From Trujillonella endophytica (GTDB lineage Bacteria > Actinomycetota > Actinomycetes > Mycobacteriales > Geodermatophilaceae): 64,000 nucleotides of DNA. A program made the translations under genes and the position numbers. The stretch lies in assembly GCF_900110555.1 (NCBI RefSeq), contig NZ_FOEE01000002.1:372001-436000 (forward strand), read 5' to 3'. Shown piece after piece: positions 31,179 through 38,568 of the stretch; the stretch's first letter is position 1; every line of letters starts with the position of its first letter. The notes under the pieces were generated by a model that saw nothing but the letters and a program-made list of their open reading frames with translations, did no database searches and was not told the origin of the DNA.

Positions 31179-31697
31179 TTACCGGAGAGCCGGTTCCCGG
31201 ACTTCCGGATCGAGGTCCACCGGGGACAACGTCTCGGGGTCCACGATGTAGTCCTCGTCGGTCGGCGGCGCGTCGAACGGCACCGGCTCGGCGAACTCCT
31301 CGGCCTCCTCGGCCGGGGCCGCCTCCGGCCGGGGGCTGCGCGGCGCGCGGGTGTAGTCGGCCCAGCCGTGGCGCAGGTCGGGGCCCACCGAGTCGGCCCG
31401 GATCTGCGACGTGCTGCCGCGCCCGTTCGCCGACTCGTAGTCCCTCGTCCAGAGCCGGCCGACGACCACGACGGCGTCGCCCTTGCTGAGGCTGCGGATG
31501 ACGTTGCCGCCCAGCTCGTCCCAGCACTCGACGTCGGACCAGAAGGTCTCGGCGTCGACCCACTCCTGTGTCCCGCGGTCGAAGCGCCGGGCGGTCGAGG
31601 CGATGCGGAAGTTGGTCACGTGGCTGCCGCTCTCCAGCCGCGCGCGGCGGGGGGCGGTGGCGACGCGGCCCACCACGGTGATGTCGGTGTCGGGCAT
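31179..31697 (-). CDS. Single-stranded DNA-binding protein, non-canonical (SsbB-like)
   Basis: A protein of 172 aa with an N-terminal OB fold (DITVVGRVATAPRRARLESGSHVTNFRIASTARRFD...WVDAETFWSDVECW). The tail is acidic, but it ends DPEVREPALR and lacks the DDDIPF tip that recruits partners. That marks the accessory actinobacterial SSB rather than the essential one. GGAGGAG lies just before the ATG. It is followed by ettA on the same strand, the mycobacterial Rv2478c-Rv2477c order. Confidence 0.9.
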   Translation of the reverse strand: MPDTDITVVGRVATAPRRARLESGSHVTNFRIASTARRFDRGTQEWVDAETFWSDVECWDELGGNVIRSLSKGDAVVVVGRLWTRDYESANGRGSTSQIRADSVGPDLRHGWADYTRAPRSPRPEAAPAEEAEEFAEPVPFDAPPTDEDYIVDPETLSPVDLDPEVREPALR

Positions 31698-31836
31698 GGG
31701 GTTCTCCTCCGGTCGGGGCGCCCGTGCGGCGCGACCGGCGACGTGCCGGCCTGGTCCGACCCTCCGCCGGCGGGAGCACGCCGTCCCTGGTTCGCCCGCA
31801 TCTGTGGACGGCGCCCCCGCCTGTGGAGGAACCCCC

Positions 31837-32247
31837 TCAGGGGCGCCACTCCTCGCGGTAGTCGGGGTGGTCGGCGTAGGGGACCGCCAGGCTGCGCAGC
31901 ACGAGGTCGTAGGCCACCGGATCGACGCTCCCCACGCCGTCCAGCAGCGCCCGCTTGGCCCGGCACTCGGCGATGACCCGGGTGGGGTGCCAGGCGGCGA
32001 TGTGCTCGGCGTCGCGCCCGCGCACCCGGAGCATCACGCCCTGGTTGGTGCCCAGCACGACGGTGGGCGCCTGGAACGACTGCCCCTCCACCCAGTGCGT
32101 CGCCTTGGCCCCGGTGGACTCCAGGAAGGCGGGCAGCCCCGCGCGACCGGGGAACCACCGCCACGGGCCGGGGGTCGAGCCGCGGGCGGTGTTCTCGTCG
32201 TCGGTGATGCGTGCGAGCAGGAACTCGGCCAGGTCCACGGCGGTCAT
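31837..32247 (-). CDS. DUF6221 family protein
   Basis: A protein of 136 aa. MTAVDLAEFLLARITDDENTA at the start, HIAAWHPTRVIAECRAKRALLD in the middle and PYADHPDYREEWRP at the end match the actinobacterial DUF6221 family, common near phage or plasmid genes but also in chromosomes. No enzymatic motif is evident. It is divergent from the tRNA-Arg gene. Confidence 0.7.
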   Translation of the reverse strand: MTAVDLAEFLLARITDDENTARGSTPGPWRWFPGRAGLPAFLESTGAKATHWVEGQSFQAPTVVLGTNQGVMLRVRGRDAEHIAAWHPTRVIAECRAKRALLDGVGSVDPVAYDLVLRSLAVPYADHPDYREEWRP

Positions 32248-32290
32248 GCTGCCCTGTGCGGCCCGGGCCGGGTGCGATGATCGGGCGCGA

Positions 32291-32363
32291 GCGCCCGTAG
32301 CTCAGCGGATAGAGCAGGTGCCTTCTAAGCACTTGGCCGCAGGTTCGAGTCCTGCCGGGCGCG
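32291..32363 (+). tRNA. tRNA-Arg (anticodon UCU)
   Basis: Cloverleaf read by eye: acceptor GCGCCCG (32291-32297) with CGGGCGC (32356-32362), D stem GCTC/GAGC, anticodon stem GGTGC/GCACT with loop CTTCTAA (anticodon TCT at 32324-32326), T arm GCAGG TTCGAGT CCTGC and discriminator G. CCA is not encoded. It reads AGA (and AGG by wobble), rare codons in this genome. Confidence 0.95.
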
Positions 32364-32410
32364 CCGTCGAACGACGGGGTGGGAACGGCACCCGCGGCTA
32401 CGGTCCGGAC

Positions 32411-32614
32411 ATGCGCTACTGGGTGTACGAGGACCGGCGGGGCGACCGCGCCACGATCCACCTCGCCCACTGCACGTTCTGCAACCACGGTCAGGGCACG
32501 CAGGGGACGCGGCCGGAGAACGGCCGGTGGCACGGCCCGTTCACCTCGCGCGAGAACGCCCACGTCGCGGCCACCGCCACGCGGCACGCCGTCCGCCGCT
32601 GCACCCGCTGCTGA
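32411..32614 (+). CDS. Small zinc-ribbon-like hypothetical protein
   Basis: A 67-aa protein, MRYWVYEDRRGDRATIHLAH, then CTFCNHGQG, a WHGPFTSRENAH segment and a final CTRC. The two CxxC pairs, one central and one at the extreme C-terminus, suggest a zinc knuckle. Similar small proteins with IH..C.FCN.G.G...WHGPF...C..C are widespread in bacteria and uncharacterised. TACGGT lies 6 nt before the ATG. It is downstream of the tRNA-Arg gene. Confidence 0.75.
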   Translation: MRYWVYEDRRGDRATIHLAHCTFCNHGQGTQGTRPENGRWHGPFTSRENAHVAATATRHAVRRCTRC

Positions 32615-32642
32615 GCGGTCCGGCCGGACGGCGGCGACCGGG

Positions 32643-33548
32643 TCAGCCCGCCCCGCCCCACAGCCGTGCGGCGTTGGCGTATCCGACCTGGTGCAGCTCC
32701 TCGTCGTCGAGCGGCAGGGAGCGCAGCGCCGCGGCGTGGTCGGCCTGGTCGATCATCGGGTAGTTCGTGCCGAACACGACGCGGTCGACCCCGATCCGGC
32801 GGATCGTCTCCGTGATCCCCGCGGTGTCGAGGGGCCGGCCCCTGCCGCCGAGCCGCATGGCGGTGTCGGTGACGACGGTGTCGGACAGGCGCACCACCTC
32901 GGCCATGTCCTCCTCGGCTCCCAGGCCCAGGTGCGCCAGTTGCAGGCGGAGCGCCGGATAGCTGCGGACCACCTCGGCGAAGTACCGCGGGTGGCCGAAC
33001 ACCTCGGTCCCGCCGTAGGCGGTGGCGCCGCACTCCGAGAGGACGGGGACGTCGAGCTCGACCGCCAGCCGCCAGACGGCCTCCATCCGCTCGTCGTCCG
33101 GGCGCAGGCGGAGGAACATCGGCGCCACCTTGATGCCGCCGGCGCCCGCGGCCAGGTGGGCCCGCACCTCGCGGTCGATCTCCGCGGTGCTCATGAGGAC
33201 CGGGTCCACGCCCACCACCGCCCGCAGCCGGCCCCCGGACGCCGCGGCCGCTCCGGCGGCCCAGGCGTTCAGCTCGTGCCAGCTCCGCAGCACGTCCGCG
33301 GTCGCCGCATCGCGGTCCGCCCCGCCCGCGACCGCCGCGTCGACGGCGTCCTGCGCGAACACGAGGGAGACGATCAGGGACCACGCGACGCCGACCCGGT
33401 CCATGGTCGCCACCAGGTCGGCCGGTGTCCCCTCGCGCTCCACCGGCATGCCCAGGCCCTCGACGAACGCCCGGGCGGCCGCGGCGGAGGGCTGCGTGTG
33501 CGTGTGCGCGTCGACCAGCCGGACGTCGTCGCGGGCTCCGGTCGCCAT
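32643..33548 (-). CDS. Amidohydrolase family protein (TIM-barrel)
   Basis: A protein of 301 aa. The metal motif HTHTQP near the N-terminus (VDAHTHTQPSAAAA), GIKVAPMFLRLRP, LQLAHLGLGAEE and VVFGTNYPMID (catalytic-Asp region altered to Asn) follow the amidohydrolase_2 layout of decarboxylase-type enzymes. GGGAGGGAGGA lies just before ATG 33548. The HxH first strand is intact while the last-strand Asp position reads GTN, so activity may differ from decarboxylases. The substrate is unknown. Confidence 0.82.
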   Translation of the reverse strand: MATGARDDVRLVDAHTHTQPSAAAARAFVEGLGMPVEREGTPADLVATMDRVGVAWSLIVSLVFAQDAVDAAVAGGADRDAATADVLRSWHELNAWAAGAAAASGGRLRAVVGVDPVLMSTAEIDREVRAHLAAGAGGIKVAPMFLRLRPDDERMEAVWRLAVELDVPVLSECGATAYGGTEVFGHPRYFAEVVRSYPALRLQLAHLGLGAEEDMAEVVRLSDTVVTDTAMRLGGRGRPLDTAGITETIRRIGVDRVVFGTNYPMIDQADHAAALRSLPLDDEELHQVGYANAARLWGGAG

Positions 33549-33684
33549 CGAGTCCTCCCTCCCCCGGCGGCAAGACGCGGCGGCCGGGTGCGTACCGGCC
33601 ACCGCATCACCGGCACAAGTGCTCCGCAAGTCCGGCCGAAGGTGCCCGCGGCACGGTTCCCCCACCAGCCCAGCAGGAGGAGCC

Positions 33685-34368
33685 ATGACCCAGATCCAGG
33701 ACCCGCGCGCCGCCGGTCCCCACGTCCAGCAGCCGTATGCCCCGCAGCAGTACGGAGCCCCGCAGCAGTACGGGGCGCCGCAGCAGTACGGCGCCTACCC
33801 GCCCGGCGGAGGCTTCGCTCCCCCGCAGCCCAGGCGCCGGCGCACCGGCCTGATCGTCGGCTCGGTCGCCGGCACGGTCGTGGCCCTCGGCGGCCTCGGC
33901 GTCGGCGCCCTGCTCCTGTTCGGCGGCGAGAGGCTGGACACCGCGGAGGTCGAGGAGCAGATCAGCGCCCTCACCCAGGAGGTCACCGGGGTGGCGGCGA
34001 CCGACGTCGACTGCCCCTCCGGCATCGAGCCCGAGGCCGGCAGCACCTTCTCCTGCAGCGCGGTGCTCGACGGCCAGGGGACGTCGTTCACCGTCCGGCA
34101 GAGCGACGACGAGGGGAACGTCGAGATCACCAGCGACGACCAGTACGTGGTCATCGCCGACGTCGAGTCCTACCTCTACGACGAGGCGGTGTCGCAGAAC
34201 GAGGAGGGCACCCCGATCGACATCAGCTGCGACACCCAGTTCACGGTCGTCGTCGGCGGGCTCACCGAGCCGCTGGTGTGCACCGCGAGCGACACCGACA
34301 CCGGCGACTCCGTCGACCTGCTCGTCACCGTGGCCGACGATGGGACGGTCACCTACGAGGCCGCCTGA
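33685..34368 (+). CDS. DUF4333 membrane-anchored protein with duplicated domain
   Basis: A protein of 227 aa. It has a Pro/Gln/Tyr-rich cytoplasmic head with three tandem PQQYGA repeats, a membrane helix (GLIVGSVAGTVVALGGLGVGALLLF, about 54-78) and two DUF4333-like units. The first contains CPSGIEPEAGSTFSCSAVLDG and the second DISCDTQFTVVVGGLTEPLVCTAS; each has a Cys pair suited to an extracellular disulfide. AGGAGG lies 4 nt before ATG. DUF4333 proteins are common secreted or anchored actinobacterial proteins of unknown role. Confidence 0.82.
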   Translation: MTQIQDPRAAGPHVQQPYAPQQYGAPQQYGAPQQYGAYPPGGGFAPPQPRRRRTGLIVGSVAGTVVALGGLGVGALLLFGGERLDTAEVEEQISALTQEVTGVAATDVDCPSGIEPEAGSTFSCSAVLDGQGTSFTVRQSDDEGNVEITSDDQYVVIADVESYLYDEAVSQNEEGTPIDISCDTQFTVVVGGLTEPLVCTASDTDTGDSVDLLVTVADDGTVTYEAA

Positions 34369-34397
34369 CCCCCGTCCGGCGCCGATCCGCGGTCCCG

Positions 34398-34428
34398 GGG
34401 ACGGCGGGATTCCCGCTGCCGCCGTCCC
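34398..34428 (+). terminator. Hairpin after the DUF4333 gene
   Basis: GGGACGGCGG (34398-34407) and CCGCCGTCCC (34419-34428) form a perfect 10-bp stem with an 11-nt loop, 30 nt beyond the stop. Confidence 0.6.
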
Positions 34429-34461
34429 ACCACTCACTCCGGACACCGCGGCCTCGCGATC

Positions 34462-34484
34462 TCACACAGTGTGATCGGTTGACC
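34462..34484 (+). promoter_or_regulatory. Operator-like palindrome and TTGACC box
   Basis: TCACACAGTGTGA (34462-34474) is a perfect palindrome, followed 4 nt later by TTGACC (34479-34484), a -35-like hexamer. It lies about 65 nt before the GGDEF-EAL start; a CACGCT hexamer at 34531-34536 is 6 nt before GTG 34543. It could be a regulated promoter region. Confidence 0.35.
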
Positions 34485-34542
34485 ACGACATTCCGAGGAC
34501 GGGTTCCGTCACTCCACGCCGTCGGTGCAGCACGCTGTACCG

Positions 34543-36630
34543 GTGACCCTGCACGCCCACGACGTCCCGAGGCCCCGACCGGGCCAGGTAGGCGACGGCG
34601 CCGCCGGCCGGCTGCGTGCGATCGACACGCTGCTGGCCGACCGCGGTCAGCTCTTCCGCGCCCTCTTCCTCACCGCACCGGTGCCCAAGGCCCTGGTGGG
34701 CCTCGACGGCCACTTCCTCGTCGTCAACGAGGCGCTGTGCGCGCTGACCGGCCGCACCCACGCCGACCTCGTGGGCCGGCACGTCGACCTGCTCGCCCAC
34801 CCGGACGAGGCGCCCGTGCCCGAGCTGCCCTCGGACGGGTCCGCGGAGCTGGACCCGTGGCTGCGGCTGGACGGCGAGCGCCAGCTCCGCCGAGCCGACG
34901 GCAGCGAGCTGTTCGTCCAGCAGGCGCACGAGGTCGTGCACCGCAGCGACGGCCGGCCGCACTTCGTCGTCCTCTCCTTCGTCGACGTCACCGACCGGCG
35001 TCGCGCCGAGGAGGACCTGGTCCGGCGGGCGTTCACCGACCCGTTGACCGGCCTGCCCAACCGGCGCGCCCTGGGCGACCGGCTCAACCACGCGCTGGCG
35101 CTGTCCAAGCGCCGCGGGCTCCAGGTGGGCCTGGTCCACCTGGACCTGGACCGGTTCCAGGCGGTCAACGACGCGCTCGGCCACGAGGCCGGCGACCACG
35201 TGCTCACCCAGGTCGCCGACCGGCTGCGCTGGAGCACCCGGGTCGAGGACACCGCGGTCCGGCTGGGCGGGGACGAGTTCCTGATCCTGGCCGAGGACGT
35301 CGAGGACCTCGACGGACTGCGCGCGCTGGCCGACCGGCTGCTGTCGGTCCTCGACGACCCGTTCGTCGTCGGCGGCCGCGAGATCGTGCTGTCGGCGAGC
35401 GTCGGGCTCACCCTGGGCTCCGACGTCGCCCCCGACGACCTGCTCCGCCAGGCGCACGGCGCCCTCACACGCGCCAAGTCCGACGGCAGCCGCGCCCGCA
35501 TCGAGGTCTACGACGGCGTGCTGTCCGACGACGAGATCGACCAGCTCCAGCTGTCGGCGGACCTGCGCCACGCCCTCGAGGGCGACGAGCTGCGGCTGTT
35601 CTACCAGCCGATCGTGTCGCTGGCCGACGAGACGCTGCTGGGCTACGAGGCGCTCATCCGCTGGCAGCACCCCACGCGCGGGCTGCTGCCGCCGGGCGCC
35701 TTCCTGGCGTGCGCCGAGGACAACCGCCTCACCTCCAAGCTCGGCGCCTGGGTGCTGCACCAGGCCTGCCACGACGCGGCCGGCTGGCCCGCCGGCCTGC
35801 GGGTGCACGTCAACATCTCCGCCCGCCACCTGGCCGAGCCCGGGTTCAGCGACCTCGTCATCGACGCGCTGGCCGTGTCGGGCCTGCCCCCGGAGCGGCT
35901 CGAGCTGGAGATCACCGAGTCGACGGCGCTGTTCGCCGCCGACGCGACCCTCCAGGCCGTCAGCGAGGTCACCGACCACGGCGTGACCCTCGCCCTGGAC
36001 GACTTCGGCACCGGCTACTCCGCCATCACCGCGCTGCACCGGCTGCCGATCCACACGGTCAAGATCGACCGCTCGTTCGTCGCCGACGTGGTGACCCAGC
36101 CCTCCACCGCCGCGCTCGTGCAGGGGCTCGTGCAGCTCGGTCTCGGCATGGGGCTCCAGGTCATCGCCGAGGGCATCGAGGACCTCGACCAGGCCGACTG
36201 GCTGCGCGAGCACGGCTGCGCCATGGCCCAGGGCTTCGCGTTCGGCCGGCCGGCGCCGCTGCCCGGGCGGACCGGGACGGCGGGCGAGGACGCCGTCGTG
36301 GCCCAGCTCGTGCCGGCGGAGGTGCGCAACGACGAGCCGCTGACCGCCGAGGGCGTGATCGTCGGCGCCGACACCGAGGTCGCCGCGCTGGCCGAGACGA
36401 CCGGCGAGGTGCTGCCCTTCCGGCCCCCCGTCCTCCCCGGCCCGGTGACGGTGCAGTTCGACGCCCGGGCCGAGGCCGAGGCCGACGACACCGGGGGCGC
36501 CGACGCCGAGGCCACCGACACCGCCGACCCGGAGCCCGTGCTCACGCCCCGCACCGGCGGCCTGCCCGACGTGCCGCACCTGTACGCCGTCCTCGACGAC
36601 ACCGGCGAGACCCCGCCCGTCCGCGAGTAG
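34543..36630 (+). CDS. PAS-GGDEF-EAL cyclic-di-GMP protein
   Basis: A protein of 695 aa: PAS domain (about 45-155), GGDEF at 242-246 (RLGGDEF, intact) with inhibitory I-site RVED at 233-236, then EAL at 369-371 (GYEALIRWQHP) with the later motifs ELEITES and DDFGTGYSAI and KIDRSF intact. An acidic unstructured tail of about 100 aa follows. Both synthesis and hydrolysis of c-di-GMP are possible. No membrane helix is seen, so it is cytosolic. GTG 34543 is preferred over 34525 because CACGCT lies 6 nt upstream. Confidence 0.92.
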   Translation: MTLHAHDVPRPRPGQVGDGAAGRLRAIDTLLADRGQLFRALFLTAPVPKALVGLDGHFLVVNEALCALTGRTHADLVGRHVDLLAHPDEAPVPELPSDGSAELDPWLRLDGERQLRRADGSELFVQQAHEVVHRSDGRPHFVVLSFVDVTDRRRAEEDLVRRAFTDPLTGLPNRRALGDRLNHALALSKRRGLQVGLVHLDLDRFQAVNDALGHEAGDHVLTQVADRLRWSTRVEDTAVRLGGDEFLILAEDVEDLDGLRALADRLLSVLDDPFVVGGREIVLSASVGLTLGSDVAPDDLLRQAHGALTRAKSDGSRARIEVYDGVLSDDEIDQLQLSADLRHALEGDELRLFYQPIVSLADETLLGYEALIRWQHPTRGLLPPGAFLACAEDNRLTSKLGAWVLHQACHDAAGWPAGLRVHVNISARHLAEPGFSDLVIDALAVSGLPPERLELEITESTALFAADATLQAVSEVTDHGVTLALDDFGTGYSAITALHRLPIHTVKIDRSFVADVVTQPSTAALVQGLVQLGLGMGLQVIAEGIEDLDQADWLREHGCAMAQGFAFGRPAPLPGRTGTAGEDAVVAQLVPAEVRNDEPLTAEGVIVGADTEVAALAETTGEVLPFRPPVLPGPVTVQFDARAEAEADDTGGADAEATDTADPEPVLTPRTGGLPDVPHLYAVLDDTGETPPVRE

Positions 36631-36650
36631 CCGGCCCGGGCCGGCTACTC
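36625..36650. terminator. 26-bp perfect palindrome overlapping the GGDEF-EAL stop
   Basis: A perfect 13+13 palindrome beginning in the last codons (GAGTAG...CTACTC, 36625-36650). It is probably the terminator of the GGDEF-EAL gene. Confidence 0.6.
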
Positions 36651-36658
36651 AGCGCGTC

Positions 36659-36741
36659 CGTGCTCTGCCCGCCCGGGTGGGCAGAGCACGAGCCGACCGG
36701 CGGTGGCTCCGTGCTCTGCGTCCCCCCGGACGCAGAGCACG
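36659..36741. repeat. Tandem pair of hairpins with shared arms CGTGCTCTGC
   Basis: Two consecutive inverted repeats: 36659-36670 with 36679-36690 (12-bp arms) and 36710-36723 with 36728-36741 (14-bp arms, CCCC loop). Both arms share CGTGCTCTGC/GCAGAGCACG. The arrangement looks like a short repeat unit duplicated in tandem and diverged at its centre. Confidence 0.75.
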
Positions 36742-36851
36742 AGGCCGCCGGGACCGCATCCCGCCCCGGCCGTGTGACCGGCACGTGACGGCTGGGGGAC
36801 GGCGGTGATTCCGACCGGCGACCGGGCCGGCGGCGGGTCAGGATGCCGCTC

Positions 36852-37640
36852 ATGCCCATCGACGTCGCCGCCACCATGACCGTCTCCTCCACCGGCCCGG
36901 CGACGGCATTGCTGCAGGTCGCGGTCGCGGCGCCGGTCACCGAGCAGCTCACGGTGCTGTGCGACGGGGAGCCGCTCGCGGTCGAGGAGTTCGCCGTCGG
37001 GGACGCCCGGGTGCACCGGGTGGAGCTCCGCGAGGGGACGACGACGGTGGCCTACACCGCCTCGGTCGACCTCACCGGCCCGCCCCGCCCGGTCACCCCC
37101 GCCGACGGGGCCGAGGCGCTGCGCCCCAGCCGGTACTGCCCCTCGGACCAGCTGGAGGGCTACGCCGCCACCGAGTTCGACCGCACCCGGCCCCGGGCCG
37201 AGCTCGTCGCGACCGTGGCCGGGTGGGTGCACGACCGGCTCAGCTACGTCTCGGGTGCCAGCCGGCCGGTGGACACCGCCGTCGACACGCTGCTGCTCGG
37301 CCAGGGCGTCTGCCGCGACTACGCCCACCTGACCGTGACGCTGCTGCGCGCGCTGGAGGTGCCCGCCCGGCTGGTCGCCGTCTACGCCCCGGGCCTGGAC
37401 CCGATGGACTTCCACGCCGTCGTCGAGGCCGACGTCGACGGCACCTGGTGCGTCGTGGACGCCACCCGGTTGGCGCCGACCCGCTCGCTGGTGCGCATCG
37501 GCGCCGGCCGCGACGCCGCCGACACCGCGTTCCTCACCCTCCTCGGCGGCGGGGTGGCGCGGTTCGAGTCGATGCTGGTCACCGCCACCGTGGACGGCGA
37601 CCTGCCCGGGCTCACGACCGAACCGGTGCCACTGCCGTGA
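36852..37640 (+). CDS. Transglutaminase-like (papain-fold) protein
   Basis: A protein of 262 aa. After an N-terminal beta-rich part, the transglutaminase core shows Cys in LLGQGVCRDYAHLTVTLLRALEVPAR, His in PMDFHAVVEA and Asp in WCVVDATRLAP, a complete triad. Family members act as peptidases or crosslinking enzymes; this bacterial class usually sits in the cytoplasm beside alpha-E/ATP-grasp genes, absent here. ATG 36852 is preferred to 36843 because CAGGAT lies 7 nt upstream. It is convergent with nadK. Confidence 0.85.
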   Translation: MPIDVAATMTVSSTGPATALLQVAVAAPVTEQLTVLCDGEPLAVEEFAVGDARVHRVELREGTTTVAYTASVDLTGPPRPVTPADGAEALRPSRYCPSDQLEGYAATEFDRTRPRAELVATVAGWVHDRLSYVSGASRPVDTAVDTLLLGQGVCRDYAHLTVTLLRALEVPARLVAVYAPGLDPMDFHAVVEADVDGTWCVVDATRLAPTRSLVRIGAGRDAADTAFLTLLGGGVARFESMLVTATVDGDLPGLTTEPVPLP

Positions 37641-37644
37641 GCGG

Positions 37645-38565
37645 TCAGGGCTGTCGCGGGTCGGTCGCCTCGCCCAGCCGTTCCCGCTGCTCCCGCGGCA
37701 GCAGCTCGAGGAGCTCCCCGGGCAGGTAGGGCAGGTCGATGAGGGAGAGCTTGACCCGGCTGCGCGCCGCCGACCGCGACCCCTCGATCCGCACGAGCTG
37801 CCCGGCGCGCGCCCGGTAGGTCACCTCGACCGAGTCCCCGGGCTTGAGCCGGCCGCCCAGCACGCCGTCGAACTCCATCGCCGGGCTGCCGCCCTCGATC
37901 GCCAGCCGCAGCGGCTCGCTGGGCGCCAGCAGCACCGACCGGGAGATGCCCGACATGGGCGCCGCCGGGGTGACCAGCACGCCCTCGATGCCGGGGCTGA
38001 CGACCGGTCCGCCGGCGGCGTAGTTGTAGGCGGTGGAGCCCATCGCCGTCGCCAGGATCACCGCGTCGCAGCGCAGGTGCCCGTAGGGCTGGCCGCCGAC
38101 CGAGAGGGTGGCGCTGACCATCCCCTCCCCCGGGACGCGGGCCAGCACGGCGTCGTTGAAGGCCAGCCACTCCCAGTCGCGGTGCCGGACGACGAGGCAG
38201 CCGCGGGACTCCGTGGTCACCCGGCCCTCCGCCATCGCGGTGAGCGCCTCGCGCAGCTCGCGCCCCTCGACCTCGGCCAGGAAGCCCAGGTGGCCGAGGT
38301 TCACCCCGAGCACGGGCACCGGCCGGCCGCTGACCAGCCGCATCGCGCCGAGGATGGTGCCGTCCCCGCCCATCGCGATGATGCCGTCGCAGGTGCCCGC
38401 GAGCACCTCCGCCGGCACGGGGGTCACCCCCTCCACGCCGACCCGGCGGGCGTCGGCGGTCGCGGCCACGAGCTCGGCGTCCCCGTCACGCGCCCAGTCG
38501 GCGACCTGGCCGACCGCGGCGGTGCAGTCGCGGGTGGGATGTAGGACCAGCCCGATCCGCGCCAC
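37645..38565 (-). CDS. nadK: NAD kinase
   Basis: A protein of 306 aa. The diagnostic GGDGT is at 66-70, followed by GVNLGHLGFLAEV, the NAD-binding NDAVL, TAMGSTAYNYAAGGPVV and PMSGISRSVLL. It phosphorylates NAD to NADP in the cytoplasm; actinobacterial enzymes can use polyphosphate or ATP. It is placed 3 nt after the stop of the upstream FAD oxidoreductase on the same strand, so the two are co-transcribed. Confidence 0.95.
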   Translation of the reverse strand: MARIGLVLHPTRDCTAAVGQVADWARDGDAELVAATADARRVGVEGVTPVPAEVLAGTCDGIIAMGGDGTILGAMRLVSGRPVPVLGVNLGHLGFLAEVEGRELREALTAMAEGRVTTESRGCLVVRHRDWEWLAFNDAVLARVPGEGMVSATLSVGGQPYGHLRCDAVILATAMGSTAYNYAAGGPVVSPGIEGVLVTPAAPMSGISRSVLLAPSEPLRLAIEGGSPAMEFDGVLGGRLKPGDSVEVTYRARAGQLVRIEGSRSAARSRVKLSLIDLPYLPGELLELLPREQRERLGEATDPRQP

Positions 38566-38568
38566 GCC

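Noticed and set aside
32291-32363. tRNA-Arg as the attachment site of an integrated element
   Set aside because: No integrase gene or repeated tRNA 3' end was found nearby, and both flanks are ordinary genes.
32618-32629. GTCCGGCCGGAC palindrome between the small zinc protein and amidohydrolase as a terminator
   Set aside because: It is a 12-bp palindrome with no loop; such words are common in this GC-rich sequence and cannot be told from chance.
33730-33790. Short direct repeats possibly a CRISPR array
   Set aside because: They are three in-frame copies of PQQYGA codons in the DUF4333 protein without spacers; no CRISPR array is seen anywhere in the window.
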